Origin: Fibrobacterota bacterium
GTDB taxonomy: Bacteria > Fibrobacterota > Chitinivibrionia > Chitinivibrionales > JANQEN01
DNA length: 8,222 nt
Assembly: GCA_030619215.1 (NCBI GenBank)
Contig: JAUXBV010000118.1
Span: 1 to 8,222 of the forward strand
Reading direction: 5' to 3'
The notes below the pieces were generated by a model. The model was given only the letters and a program-made list of their open reading frames with translations, was not told where the DNA came from and searched no databases. Position numbers and translations under genes: made by a program. This document shows, piece after piece, positions 1 to 6,182 of this stretch (positions within the stretch are counted from its first letter, which is position 1; the number at the start of each line of letters is the position of its first letter).

Positions 1-12
1 AATTATGCAACC

Positions 13-48
13 TTACATGGGATTGCTTCGCTTTGCTCGCAATGACAT
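13..48 (-). repeat. Small dispersed repeat (MSLRAKRSN-type palindromic element)
   Basis: Read on the minus strand, this short stretch contains ATTGCGAGCAAAGCGAAGCA followed by ATC. The outer ATTGC and GCAAT (22-26 and 39-43) are inverted repeats. From memory, closely similar sequences occur as many intergenic copies in unrelated bacterial genomes. They are often mis-annotated as tiny proteins starting MSLRAKRSN; here an 11-codon frame with that start runs from 48 to 13. It lies 27 bases past the trpGD stop, as expected for a REP-like intergenic element. The identity is recognised, not computed, and copy number in this genome cannot be seen from one window. Confidence 0.6.
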
Positions 49-74
49 AAAAAAATCCTCTATATAAGATCGTC

Positions 75-1667
75 TTACAAGCTCTTACCGTATTCGATCA
101 GCTTCTCCAAACATTTTTTCGCAGCACCGGAATCAATAGACTCTTCCGCCTTTGCTACTGCCTCTTTAAAATCCGAAGCAAGTCCTGATGCCAGTATTGC
201 TGCTGCGGAGTTAATAACAACGACATCGCGACGCGGGCCTCTTTCTCCTGAAAGAATACTTTGTGTTATCTCTGCATTCTGAGTAGCATCTCCTCCTTTT
301 AAATCTTCGATTTTACAATAAGTAAAACCGAACTCTTTGGGATCCAACTGCCACGTATTGATCTTCGCATCTTTAAGCTCAGTAACTTTTGTTGAGCCGG
401 TCATGGAAATCTCATCCAGTCCGCCGTCTCCATGTACAACGAATGCGTGTTGCACCCCTAAATTCCCAAGCACTTCCGCAATCATCTCCGTAAGGTCAGC
501 GGAGAAAACACCCATTATCTGATATTTAACTTTAGCAGGATTAAGCATGGGGCCCATCATGTTAAATACCGTGCGGAAGCCAAGCTCCCGGCGCGGCTCC
601 ATAATATTTTTGAAAGCGGGGTGAAACATGGGAGCAAAAAGAAAACATATACCCACTTCCTTAAGTGCACCGGCTGCCTGCTGTGAATCCATGTCTATTT
701 TTACACCCAAACTCTCCAAAACATCGGCAGAGCCGGAATTCGAAGTTATTGAGCGGTTACCGTGTTTTGCGACCTTGACACCCGCGCCACAGGCAACAAA
801 GGCAGATACGGTTGAAATATTGAAGGTGCCTGAGTTGTCTCCCCCGGTGCCGCAGGTATCGGTAAGTACCATTCCCTCAGGTACCGGAACCGGCCTTGCT
901 TTTTCATATAATACCCGGGCAAAGCCGGTCAACTCCTGAACGGTTGCCCCTTTTATTGTCAGCGATGTAAGAAAAGCACCTATCTGCGCGGGAGTAATAC
1001 TACCATCGGTTATCTGCTCCATTATATGCCCCGCCTCCTCCTCTGTGAGGCTTTCACCTGAAACGGACTTTTTCAGCAAGTCCTTTACAGGAGGGACTTC
1101 CTTGACGCCGCTTAGAAAGTTTGAGAGCATTTTCATACCCTCCTCCGTACCGATTGATTCCGGATGAAACTGCACTCCCTCGATTCTCATCGTCTTATGC
1201 CTTATTCCCATAACCTCCCCGTCTTTACTGGTTGCACTGATTTCAAAATCGTCCGGGAGGCTTTCCCTTTCTACTGCAAGTGAGTGATACCGCACCACAC
1301 GCACGGGGTTTGACAATCCCGCAAAAATTGTTTTTCCGTCATGGGTGATCATATCACTCTTTCCATGCATGATGGATTTTGCCTGAATAACTTTCCCGCC
1401 AAAAATCTCTCCGATCGACTGATGGCCGAGGCATACACCGAGTATAGGTTTACGCCCGGCAAATCTCTTTATCATTTCAAACGAGCAACCTGAATCACCC
1501 GGCCTGCCGGGTCCCGGAGAGATTACTAAATAATCAAAGTCAAGCTTCTCCGCCTCTTTTAGCGTAAGCTCGTCATTGCGAAAAACTTTTACTTCCTGGC
1601 CTAACTGCATAAAATATTGTACAAGGTTATAGGTAAAAGAGTCATAATTATCAATCATAAGTACCAT
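75..1667 (-). CDS. trpGD: Fused anthranilate synthase glutaminase subunit / anthranilate phosphoribosyltransferase (TrpG-TrpD)
   Basis: This bifunctional cytoplasmic enzyme of tryptophan synthesis has two parts. The N-terminal half (about residues 1-190) is a class I glutamine amidotransferase that feeds ammonia to TrpE. It opens with MVLMIDNYDSFTYN and has the nucleophile Cys79 in GVCLGHQ and His168/Glu170 in FHPE, so the triad is complete. The C-terminal half (about 195-530) transfers phosphoribose from PRPP to anthranilate. It has CGTGGD at 272-277, KHGNR at 301-305 and the acidic pair in GLDEIS near 418-419. Both halves look full length. The ATG shares one base with the trpE stop (TAATG), and AGGAGG at 1677-1682 lies nine bases upstream, so coupled translation is likely. 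The same fusion occurs in Escherichia coli and some other bacteria, so it is not new in itself. Confidence 0.96.
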   Translation of the reverse strand: MVLMIDNYDSFTYNLVQYFMQLGQEVKVFRNDELTLKEAEKLDFDYLVISPGPGRPGDSGCSFEMIKRFAGRKPILGVCLGHQSIGEIFGGKVIQAKSIMHGKSDMITHDGKTIFAGLSNPVRVVRYHSLAVERESLPDDFEISATSKDGEVMGIRHKTMRIEGVQFHPESIGTEEGMKMLSNFLSGVKEVPPVKDLLKKSVSGESLTEEEAGHIMEQITDGSITPAQIGAFLTSLTIKGATVQELTGFARVLYEKARPVPVPEGMVLTDTCGTGGDNSGTFNISTVSAFVACGAGVKVAKHGNRSITSNSGSADVLESLGVKIDMDSQQAAGALKEVGICFLFAPMFHPAFKNIMEPRRELGFRTVFNMMGPMLNPAKVKYQIMGVFSADLTEMIAEVLGNLGVQHAFVVHGDGGLDEISMTGSTKVTELKDAKINTWQLDPKEFGFTYCKIEDLKGGDATQNAEITQSILSGERGPRRDVVVINSAAAILASGLASDFKEAVAKAEESIDSGAAKKCLEKLIEYGKSL

Positions 1668-3127
1668 TACTTCCTACCTCCTGCCGACAATGCCGTTAAA
1701 AGTGCTTTTGCCTTATTTATCGTTTCATCGTACTCTTTTTCCGGAACTGAATCATATACAATTCCTGCACCTGCCTGTAAATATACCTTTTTATCCTTAA
1801 CCACCATCGAACGAATGGTTATACACGAATCGAACGCACCGGTATAACTGAGATACCCCACCAGTCCGGCATACGGCCCTCTCTCCACAGGCTCCAGCTC
1901 CTCAATTATCTTCATTGCCCTGACCTTTGGAGCGCCGGATACCGTTCCCGCAGGGAAAGTCGCCTTGATTACATCAAAAACGTCCATATCGTCAGCCGGC
2001 TCAGCTACTACCTCAGAGACAATATGCATAACATGCGAATACATCTCAACCTCCATCATCCGGCTGACGGATACGGTTCCGGGTTTTGCAATTCTTCCGA
2101 GATCGTTTCGCGCAAGGTCAACCAGCATGAGGTGCTCTGCAAGCTCTTTCTCGTCAGACATGAGCTCTTTCTTATACGTGTTATCCTCCTGAGGTGTCTT
2201 TCCTCTCGGCCGCGTCCCGGCAATCGGTCTCAGTAAGGCCCTCCCGTTTTCAACTTTGACCATAACCTCAGGAGACGCTCCAAGTATGACAAAATCTCCC
2301 AGATTAAGATAAAACATGTACGGCGACGGGTTAATTGTCCTTAAGGCCCGGAAAATGAGGAAAGGGTCCTCATCATAGTCGACCACTATTCGCTGGGACA
2401 ATACAACCTGAATCGCTTCACCCTGAGTAACCAGATCCTTTATTCGAGTTACCGCATCCATGAATTTCTCTTTTGAATAGCTGCTGCTCAATTCGCCAAG
2501 TGCCGGTAAATGGGAAATATTTGCACTGGTAGAAGCTGTCTGCTGTAATTTATTTACAATTTCATTTAATCCCTCTACTGCTTTATTGTAGTCATCTTCA
2601 AGGTTTTCACCTGTCCGGATATTACATACTATCTTTAAAGTGTGCGTCAGGTTATCAAATATGAGGTTATACCGGGTTAAGATAAAAACACACTCGGGTA
2701 ATCCCAGAGTTGGTTTTGACTTTTGCTGAGGTATCTTTTCCCATTTACGGATATATTCATACCCGATATAACCGACCGCTCCTCCCGGAAAAGGCGAAAG
2801 ATCACCCTCTCCAATGAACGGCCGTGCCTTAAGTATTTCTCCGAGCTGTCTGAGGGGATCTTTAAGCGTAAATGTCTCTTTATTGCCATTATCATATACA
2901 ACACACTCCTCCCCCCGTATCTCAATCCTCACGACCGGGTCTACGCCAAGAAAAGAGTATCTCCCGATAACAACTCCTTTTTCCACCGATTCGAGCAGGT
3001 AGGAAGCCCCGGTTGCATAATAGGCATTAACGGGGGTAATGATATCGGAAGGCATCTCCTTTACAACCGCAACCACACGGTCTTTTTTCGCAACGGTTAA
3101 AAACTCCGAAAGCTCCGGCTTGATCAC
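1667..3127 (-). CDS. trpE: Anthranilate synthase component I (TrpE)
   Basis: This is the aminase subunit that converts chorismate plus ammonia to anthranilate, the committed step to tryptophan. At 486 residues it has the normal length. Visible family motifs are LLES at 44-47 (the tryptophan feedback-binding element), PIAGTRPRG at 301-309, DLARNDLGR at 337-345, FPAGTVSGAPK at 391-401 and GAGIVYDSVPEKEY at 453-466. The feedback motif separates it from typical PabB, and the adjacent TrpG-TrpD supports the tryptophan assignment. The start is GTG, chosen because AAGGAGGA lies three bases upstream (3131-3138) and the N terminus MIKPELSEF fits the family. The enzyme should be inhibited by tryptophan. 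Transcription probably starts near 3205 from the promoter at 3212-3240. Confidence 0.96.
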   Translation of the reverse strand: MIKPELSEFLTVAKKDRVVAVVKEMPSDIITPVNAYYATGASYLLESVEKGVVIGRYSFLGVDPVVRIEIRGEECVVYDNGNKETFTLKDPLRQLGEILKARPFIGEGDLSPFPGGAVGYIGYEYIRKWEKIPQQKSKPTLGLPECVFILTRYNLIFDNLTHTLKIVCNIRTGENLEDDYNKAVEGLNEIVNKLQQTASTSANISHLPALGELSSSYSKEKFMDAVTRIKDLVTQGEAIQVVLSQRIVVDYDEDPFLIFRALRTINPSPYMFYLNLGDFVILGASPEVMVKVENGRALLRPIAGTRPRGKTPQEDNTYKKELMSDEKELAEHLMLVDLARNDLGRIAKPGTVSVSRMMEVEMYSHVMHIVSEVVAEPADDMDVFDVIKATFPAGTVSGAPKVRAMKIIEELEPVERGPYAGLVGYLSYTGAFDSCITIRSMVVKDKKVYLQAGAGIVYDSVPEKEYDETINKAKALLTALSAGGRK

Positions 3128-3130
3128 AAA

Positions 3131-3138
3131 TCCTCCTT
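3131..3138 (-). promoter_or_regulatory. Ribosome binding site deciding the GTG start of trpE
   Basis: AAGGAGGA on the minus strand lies three bases before GTG at 3127. It is close to the full anti-Shine-Dalgarno complement and justifies the GTG start over downstream ATG codons. The spacing is slightly tight. Confidence 0.75.
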
Positions 3139-3187
3139 ATGCATGCTATTGAGGTCAAAGGTCTCGACAATTATCACATTTGTTAAT

Positions 3188-3205
3188 GTTTCTATGTATA
3201 GAAAC
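3188..3205 (-). promoter_or_regulatory. Inverted repeat over the trpE transcription start (candidate operator)
   Basis: GTTTCTAT and ATAGAAAC form perfect 8-bp arms around a 2-bp centre. The site begins seven bases after the -10 box, so it overlaps the predicted start and the first 18 transcribed bases. A repressor bound here would block transcription. It does not resemble the E. coli TrpR box built on CTAGT/ACTAG. A second, weaker dyad (ACATT/AATGT, 3176-3189) overlaps its end. The alternative is an mRNA 5' hairpin, though a 2-base loop disfavours that unless the inner pairs open. Confidence 0.5.
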
Positions 3206-3211
3206 GCTATA

Positions 3212-3240
3212 ATTATAATAAAAGGGAATTGCAAAGTCAA
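3212..3240 (-). promoter_or_regulatory. Sigma-70-type promoter of the trpE-trpGD operon
   Basis: On the minus strand, TTGACT (3235-3240) and TATAAT (3212-3217) are separated by exactly 17 bases. That is 5/6 and 6/6 matches to the housekeeping consensus at the ideal spacing. The predicted start is near 3205, giving a leader of about 78 bases before the GTG of trpE. The only short frame I noted in the leader is ATG-TGA, so there is no Trp-codon attenuator peptide, and it is too short for a normal T-box. Confidence 0.75.
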
Positions 3241-3361
3241 TTTTTAATCATAATTATACGGCCGCATCGTCAACAGGTAACTCCTTTAAACGATAAATAA
3301 CAGAATATAATGTGGTTAGTATTATCAGAGTTTATATGAAAATAATTATAAACAATATTCC

Positions 3362-3391
3362 ATTGAATGTTAATTGAATGTATAGTATTAT
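3362..3391 (+). promoter_or_regulatory. Candidate promoter of the HDOD-hydrolase operon with overlapping direct repeats
   Basis: TTGAAT (3363-3368) and TATTAT (3386-3391) are 17 bases apart, with 4/6 and 5/6 consensus matches. The 9-mer ATTGAATGT occurs at 3362-3370 and 3373-3381, a period of 11 bp (about one helical turn), covering the -35 box. That could be a tandem regulator site. The region is very AT-rich, so a chance match is a real possibility. Confidence 0.4.
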
Positions 3392-3478
3392 TTTATTACA
3401 ATTATCTCAATAATTAATTATAGTTTTATTTTTAAGGCAATAACCATTTGAGGACTAATTCATTGAGGAGCGGCTTCT

Positions 3479-4336
3479 ATGGCATACACTCTTGAATCAG
3501 TTGCCAAAATGCTCGAAGAAAACATCCCCTCTCTCTCCCCAACAGCGTCTAAAGTAATCCAGCTCGCAAATAACATAAACACACCGCCGCCTGAATTGAC
3601 AAAGGCAATCAAGCTCGATCCTGTCCTGTCGGCAAAAGTATTGAAACTGGTTAATTCATCCTATTTTGCTTTGAGCAACCAGATAGTATCTCTTGAAAAA
3701 GCGGTTATTCTGCTGGGTCTCAACACAATAAAGAACCTTGCCCTGAGTGCAGCGGTCCTCTCACAGACGGAAGCAAAAGAAAAGGTGGATAACTTCGACC
3801 AGGAGGGATTCTGGAAGCACTCCCTGGCAGTGGGAGTAGCCGCCAAACTGATAGCGCAGAAAAGGGGTATAGATAAAAAAGTTATTGAAGATTATTTTAT
3901 TGCCGGGTTGCTCCATGACCTCGGCGTTCTGGCTGAATGCAAGATATTTCCGGAAGAGTTTCAACGAATCCTGCTCTCTATTGAGAGTATCAGCCTTCTC
4001 GATGCTGAAGAGGTTATCCTTGAGGGGCTGAGTCACTGCAGCATTGGTAAGGCCCTTGCAGAAAAGTGGAACCTTGCAGGTGACCTTCTCAACGTCTTAC
4101 TGATGCACCACAAACCGTTTGAGCAAAATGAAGAGCCAACTGAATTAACTCTCTGTGTTTATCTCGCAAATATACTCTGCAAAAATAACGGGGTGGGACT
4201 GGTAATGGACCAGCCTCCGGTCGAGATCAACCCCGCAGTATATCAGAAGCTGGGCATCGATGCATCAATCGAAGGGGAAATTGTGGAAATTCTTGAAAAT
4301 GAAATAGCAAAAGCAACGGAGTTTTTAAAAGTATGA
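3479..4336 (+). CDS. HDOD domain signalling protein
   Basis: This is a cytoplasmic HDOD protein, a degenerate relative of HD phosphohydrolases that usually acts in signal-transduction networks, often alongside chemotaxis or cyclic di-GMP components. Residues 10-210 fit the domain: the N-terminal helical part has PSLSPTASKVIQLAN and LDPVLSAKVLKLVNSSYF, then His114 (FWKHS), His146-Asp147 (LLHDLG), His186 and His210-211 (LLMHHK). The canonical last Asp is replaced in YLANIL (Asn231), so full HD hydrolase activity is doubtful, as in most HDOD proteins. No receiver, GGDEF or membrane segment is present, so it is a stand-alone HDOD of 285 residues. GAGGAG lies eight bases before the ATG. The stop overlaps the start of the next gene by four bases (ATGA), so the two are co-translated. 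Its precise role and ligand are unknown. Confidence 0.9.
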   Translation: MAYTLESVAKMLEENIPSLSPTASKVIQLANNINTPPPELTKAIKLDPVLSAKVLKLVNSSYFALSNQIVSLEKAVILLGLNTIKNLALSAAVLSQTEAKEKVDNFDQEGFWKHSLAVGVAAKLIAQKRGIDKKVIEDYFIAGLLHDLGVLAECKIFPEEFQRILLSIESISLLDAEEVILEGLSHCSIGKALAEKWNLAGDLLNVLLMHHKPFEQNEEPTELTLCVYLANILCKNNGVGLVMDQPPVEINPAVYQKLGIDASIEGEIVEILENEIAKATEFLKV

Positions 4337-5232
4337 AAATAAGATATTGGGGTGTTCGAGGTTCTATTGCAACACCGGGGAAAAGTACCGTTGAATATGG
4401 CGGAAACACTGCCTGCGTCTCGGCTGAAGTTGACGATACCATCCTCATTTTCGACGCGGGTACCGGTATAAGGGAATGCGGGAACTACCTGCTTACACTG
4501 GGAATAAGTATAAAGGGGGCAATTTTTATATCCCACACACACTGGGATCATATTCAGGGTTTCCCTTTTTTCGTTCCTGCCTATATTCCCGGTAATAAAT
4601 TCACCATGTACGGTCCGCCCTCGGATATCCAGGACCAGAGCTTAAAGCAGATTATGGAATTTCAGACAAAATACGAGTATTTCCCAATCAGCCTTTCCCA
4701 GCTTGGCGCAGATATCGAGTATATCGATTGCAAAGAGGGCAAGATTGATGTGGACGGTTTGGAAATATATACCTGCAGAATCAACCATCCTGTCGCATCT
4801 CTGGCATACAAAGTTATACATAACGGGAAAACCTTCATCTATGGCGGCGACCATGAGCCCTACCGTAATATCTACCGCGACTCAAAAGAGGGTGAAGAGA
4901 TGGATGAGGATTTTCTGAAAGAGCTGGATGAAAACGCTGAAGAGCAGAATAATAAGATAACAGAGTTTTGCAGGGATGCTGATCTGGTATCCTGGGACGG
5001 ACAATACACCGAAAAGGAATACCAGGCAAAGAAAGGATGGGGCCACAGCTCTCAGCTCGCTGATATTGAACTGGCAGAGAAGGCATCAATCAAACATATA
5101 ATACTTTCCCACCACGAACCTATGAACTCCGACGAAAAGCTCGCTCAATATGAAAAGGAATTAAAGAAAACTGCTTCTGAAAAAGGCTTCAAGCTGGATC
5201 TTGCCAAAGAAGGAATGGAGATAGAACTCTAA
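4333..5232 (+). CDS. Metallo-beta-lactamase-fold metal-dependent hydrolase
   Basis: This is a 299-residue cytoplasmic enzyme of the MBL-fold superfamily, nearest in layout to the PhnP/RNase Z/cyclic-nucleotide phosphodiesterase branch. The N terminus MKIRYWGVRGSIATPG and YGGNTACV are typical of that branch. The dinuclear metal site looks complete: His68, His70, Asp72 and His73 in HTHWDH, His152 in NHP, Asp173 in GGDHE and His260 or His261 in LSHHEP. Late motifs GQYTEKEY and GWGHSS also recur in this group. The PhnP-like branch acts on phosphodiesters, but the substrate here cannot be told from sequence. Its start lies inside the HDOD stop, and the only upstream ribosome site is a weak GGAG at 4319-4322, so it depends on coupled translation. 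No intrinsic terminator is visible in the 25 bases to the convergent gene. Confidence 0.9.
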   Translation: MKIRYWGVRGSIATPGKSTVEYGGNTACVSAEVDDTILIFDAGTGIRECGNYLLTLGISIKGAIFISHTHWDHIQGFPFFVPAYIPGNKFTMYGPPSDIQDQSLKQIMEFQTKYEYFPISLSQLGADIEYIDCKEGKIDVDGLEIYTCRINHPVASLAYKVIHNGKTFIYGGDHEPYRNIYRDSKEGEEMDEDFLKELDENAEEQNNKITEFCRDADLVSWDGQYTEKEYQAKKGWGHSSQLADIELAEKASIKHIILSHHEPMNSDEKLAQYEKELKKTASEKGFKLDLAKEGMEIEL

Positions 5233-5256
5233 GGTTTTAATAAAAATGTAAATTGA

Positions 5257-5442
5257 TTAAACTTGCTCGAGGAACTCTTCCAGGGACTTGCTGCAATAAA
5301 GAGCAATCTTCAGATTAATTATATCTTCTCTGTTTATCGGAGATTTACGTGAAGGCCTGCCATGAAACAGCTCTATGCTATCCTCATTCATGGCATTTTC
5401 AAGCATGATGTTTAATTCTTCCATTAAGTCTCTTTGTCTCAT
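5257..5442 (-). CDS. Small hypothetical protein (61 aa)
   Basis: I do not recognise a named family. The protein is hydrophilic and probably mostly helical, with no signal peptide or membrane segment. It has an acidic N-terminal half, a basic turn (RPSRKSP, about 29-35) and a C-terminal segment INREDIINLKIAL followed by SLEEFLEQV. Such short helical proteins can be adaptor or regulatory proteins, but that is inference. The ATG at 5442 has a modest AGGA site seven to ten bases upstream; Met7 is an alternative start. It converges on the hydrolase gene with 24 bases between stops. Support for it as a real gene is the sensible amino-acid composition, the ribosome site and the absence of an overlapping gene. 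Confidence 0.6.
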   Translation of the reverse strand: MRQRDLMEELNIMLENAMNEDSIELFHGRPSRKSPINREDIINLKIALYCSKSLEEFLEQV

Positions 5443-5820
5443 AATATCCTACAATACAAACGTCTCTTTTACTTTATTTCTAAATCATCTATGTAATTTC
5501 CAATCAAACAAAATAACATTCTTGAACCCAAAATCAAAATACTTTTTTCAAAAAAGTAAATTCTAATAAATTTCTTACATAAAGCATATTATACATTTAT
5601 TCAGGTACACTTATTATAAAACCTTTGATCTCGTTACCTATTATCTTAAATATCAATCAGTTATACGAAAATAATATATAAAGTTAAGATATTACTATAT
5701 CTTAAAAAGGGTGTTATGGCAAGAGATTTTTTTATACACCTTGTTCCGTGCGGCTAAAGGCTTTCAAATTATAAATTCTATCATAAGAAAGTAAGGAGAG
5801 GTCGTAATCAAACCTGAGTA
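5443..5820. other. Gene-free region with several dyad symmetries
   Basis: No convincing coding frame is present. The stretch holds three dyads: TACTTTTTT/AAAAAAGTA around one base (5540-5558), TTAAGATAT/ATATCTTAA around TACT (5684-5705), and an imperfect 22-bp palindrome (5739-5760) with CCTT/AAGG outer and CCG/CGG inner arms. The half-site TATCTTAA also occurs alone at 5642-5649. A 13-codon plus-strand frame (MARDFFIHLVPCG, 5715-5756) follows AAGGG, but that ribosome site can pair with ACACCTT at 5736-5742. It may be a regulatory region or the remains of a lost gene. Confidence 0.5.
5684..5705. promoter_or_regulatory. 22-bp dyad with 9-bp arms (candidate operator)
   Basis: TTAAGATAT and ATATCTTAA are perfect inverted 9-bp arms around TACT, and a copy of the TATCTTAA half-site lies 42 bp away at 5642-5649. 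This is the form of a dimeric repressor site. The AT-rich background lowers its significance, and no gene is clearly driven from it. Confidence 0.35.
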
Positions 5821-6042
5821 TTATGTAATAATATCTTCTTCCCTTTCCCTGAAATAAGGCCTCTCTGGAATAATTACCCACCCGACAAGATAGGTTATTA
5901 TCAGTGGAAATACACCGGTCAATGCACAGGCAAAAATAAAGGCAAGCCGGACGATTGTCGCGTCAATATCAAGCATCTCACCAACTCCGGCACAGATTCC
6001 TGCAATCTTTTTATCCTTATCTACACGAAATAATTTTTTCAT
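5821..6042 (-). CDS. PspC domain membrane protein
   Basis: This small inner-membrane protein consists almost entirely of a PspC domain. Residues 3-30 read LFRVDKDKKIAGICAGVGEMLDIDATIVRL, which fits the family pattern (basic start, aGvcaGl, then iDptlvRl). Residues 31-58 are a hydrophobic hairpin or long helix ending in GWVIIPE, and the tail is charged. At 73 residues it is a minimal PspC without extra domains. In enterobacteria PspC senses membrane stress and releases PspF through PspA, but stand-alone PspC proteins are widespread and their role is less clear. No pspA, pspB or pspF is in the window. The start is supported by GAGG five bases before the ATG. The upstream gene ends at a strong terminator, so this gene should have its own promoter, which I cannot identify with confidence. 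Confidence 0.88.
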   Translation of the reverse strand: MKKLFRVDKDKKIAGICAGVGEMLDIDATIVRLAFIFACALTGVFPLIITYLVGWVIIPERPYFREREEDIIT

Positions 6043-6118
6043 AAGTACCTCACAAAGATAGGTTTATTATTTAAATTAACTTTTTTAACATTGGACTGGA
6101 TACAAAAATATTAAAAAA

Positions 6119-6149
6119 TAAGGCAGTCCCTTTTTTCGAAACTGCCTTA
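6119..6149 (-). terminator. Intrinsic terminator, probably bidirectional
   Basis: TAAGGCAGT and ACTGCCTTA form a perfect 9-bp stem with a 13-base loop. On the minus strand TTTTTT follows at once, as expected for the end of the envelope gene that stops at 6183. On the plus strand the stem is followed by CTTTTTATA, so it may work in both directions. Confidence 0.88.
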
Positions 6150-6182
6150 CTTTTTATATATTCAAAACCTGTTTATTAATTT

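Larger units (their letters stand above)
3128..3478. other. Divergent intergenic region between trpE and the HDOD gene
   Basis: This stretch of about 350 bases separates trpE (minus) from the HDOD operon (plus). It holds the trpE ribosome site, an operator-like inverted repeat and a strong promoter on the minus-strand side. On the plus-strand side it holds an 11-bp-period direct repeat, a weaker promoter and GAGGAG at 3465-3470, eight bases before the HDOD ATG. The middle (about 3245-3355) is AT-rich and I see no gene or clear structure there. Confidence 0.7.

Noticed and set aside
13..48. 11-codon minus-strand frame MSLRAKRSNPM with GAGG upstream
   Set aside because: It lies within a dispersed intergenic repeat known to give false small-protein calls.
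65..77. Possible terminator after trpGD (TAAGA/TCTTA stem then a T-run)
   Set aside because: The stem is only five mostly A-T pairs and the T-run is 12 or more bases away, so it is too weak.
628..939. 103-codon plus-strand frame opposite trpGD
   Set aside because: It is antisense to a well-supported enzyme, and its length follows from the codon use of trpGD. No ribosome site or family features.
2723..3100. 125-codon plus-strand frame opposite trpE
   Set aside because: It is antisense to conserved TrpE sequence and has no recognisable domain.
3410..3421. Perfect 12-bp palindrome ATAATTAATTAT upstream of the HDOD gene
   Set aside because: It is pure A/T in an AT-rich region and carries little information.
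5715..5756. 13-codon plus-strand frame MARDFFIHLVPCG after AAGGG
   Set aside because: It is too short to support as a gene without conservation; kept only as part of the gene-free region.
5746..5760. Possible riboswitch-like fold around GCGGCTAAAGGC
   Set aside because: I could not match it to any riboswitch core, including cyclic di-GMP, and no expression platform follows.
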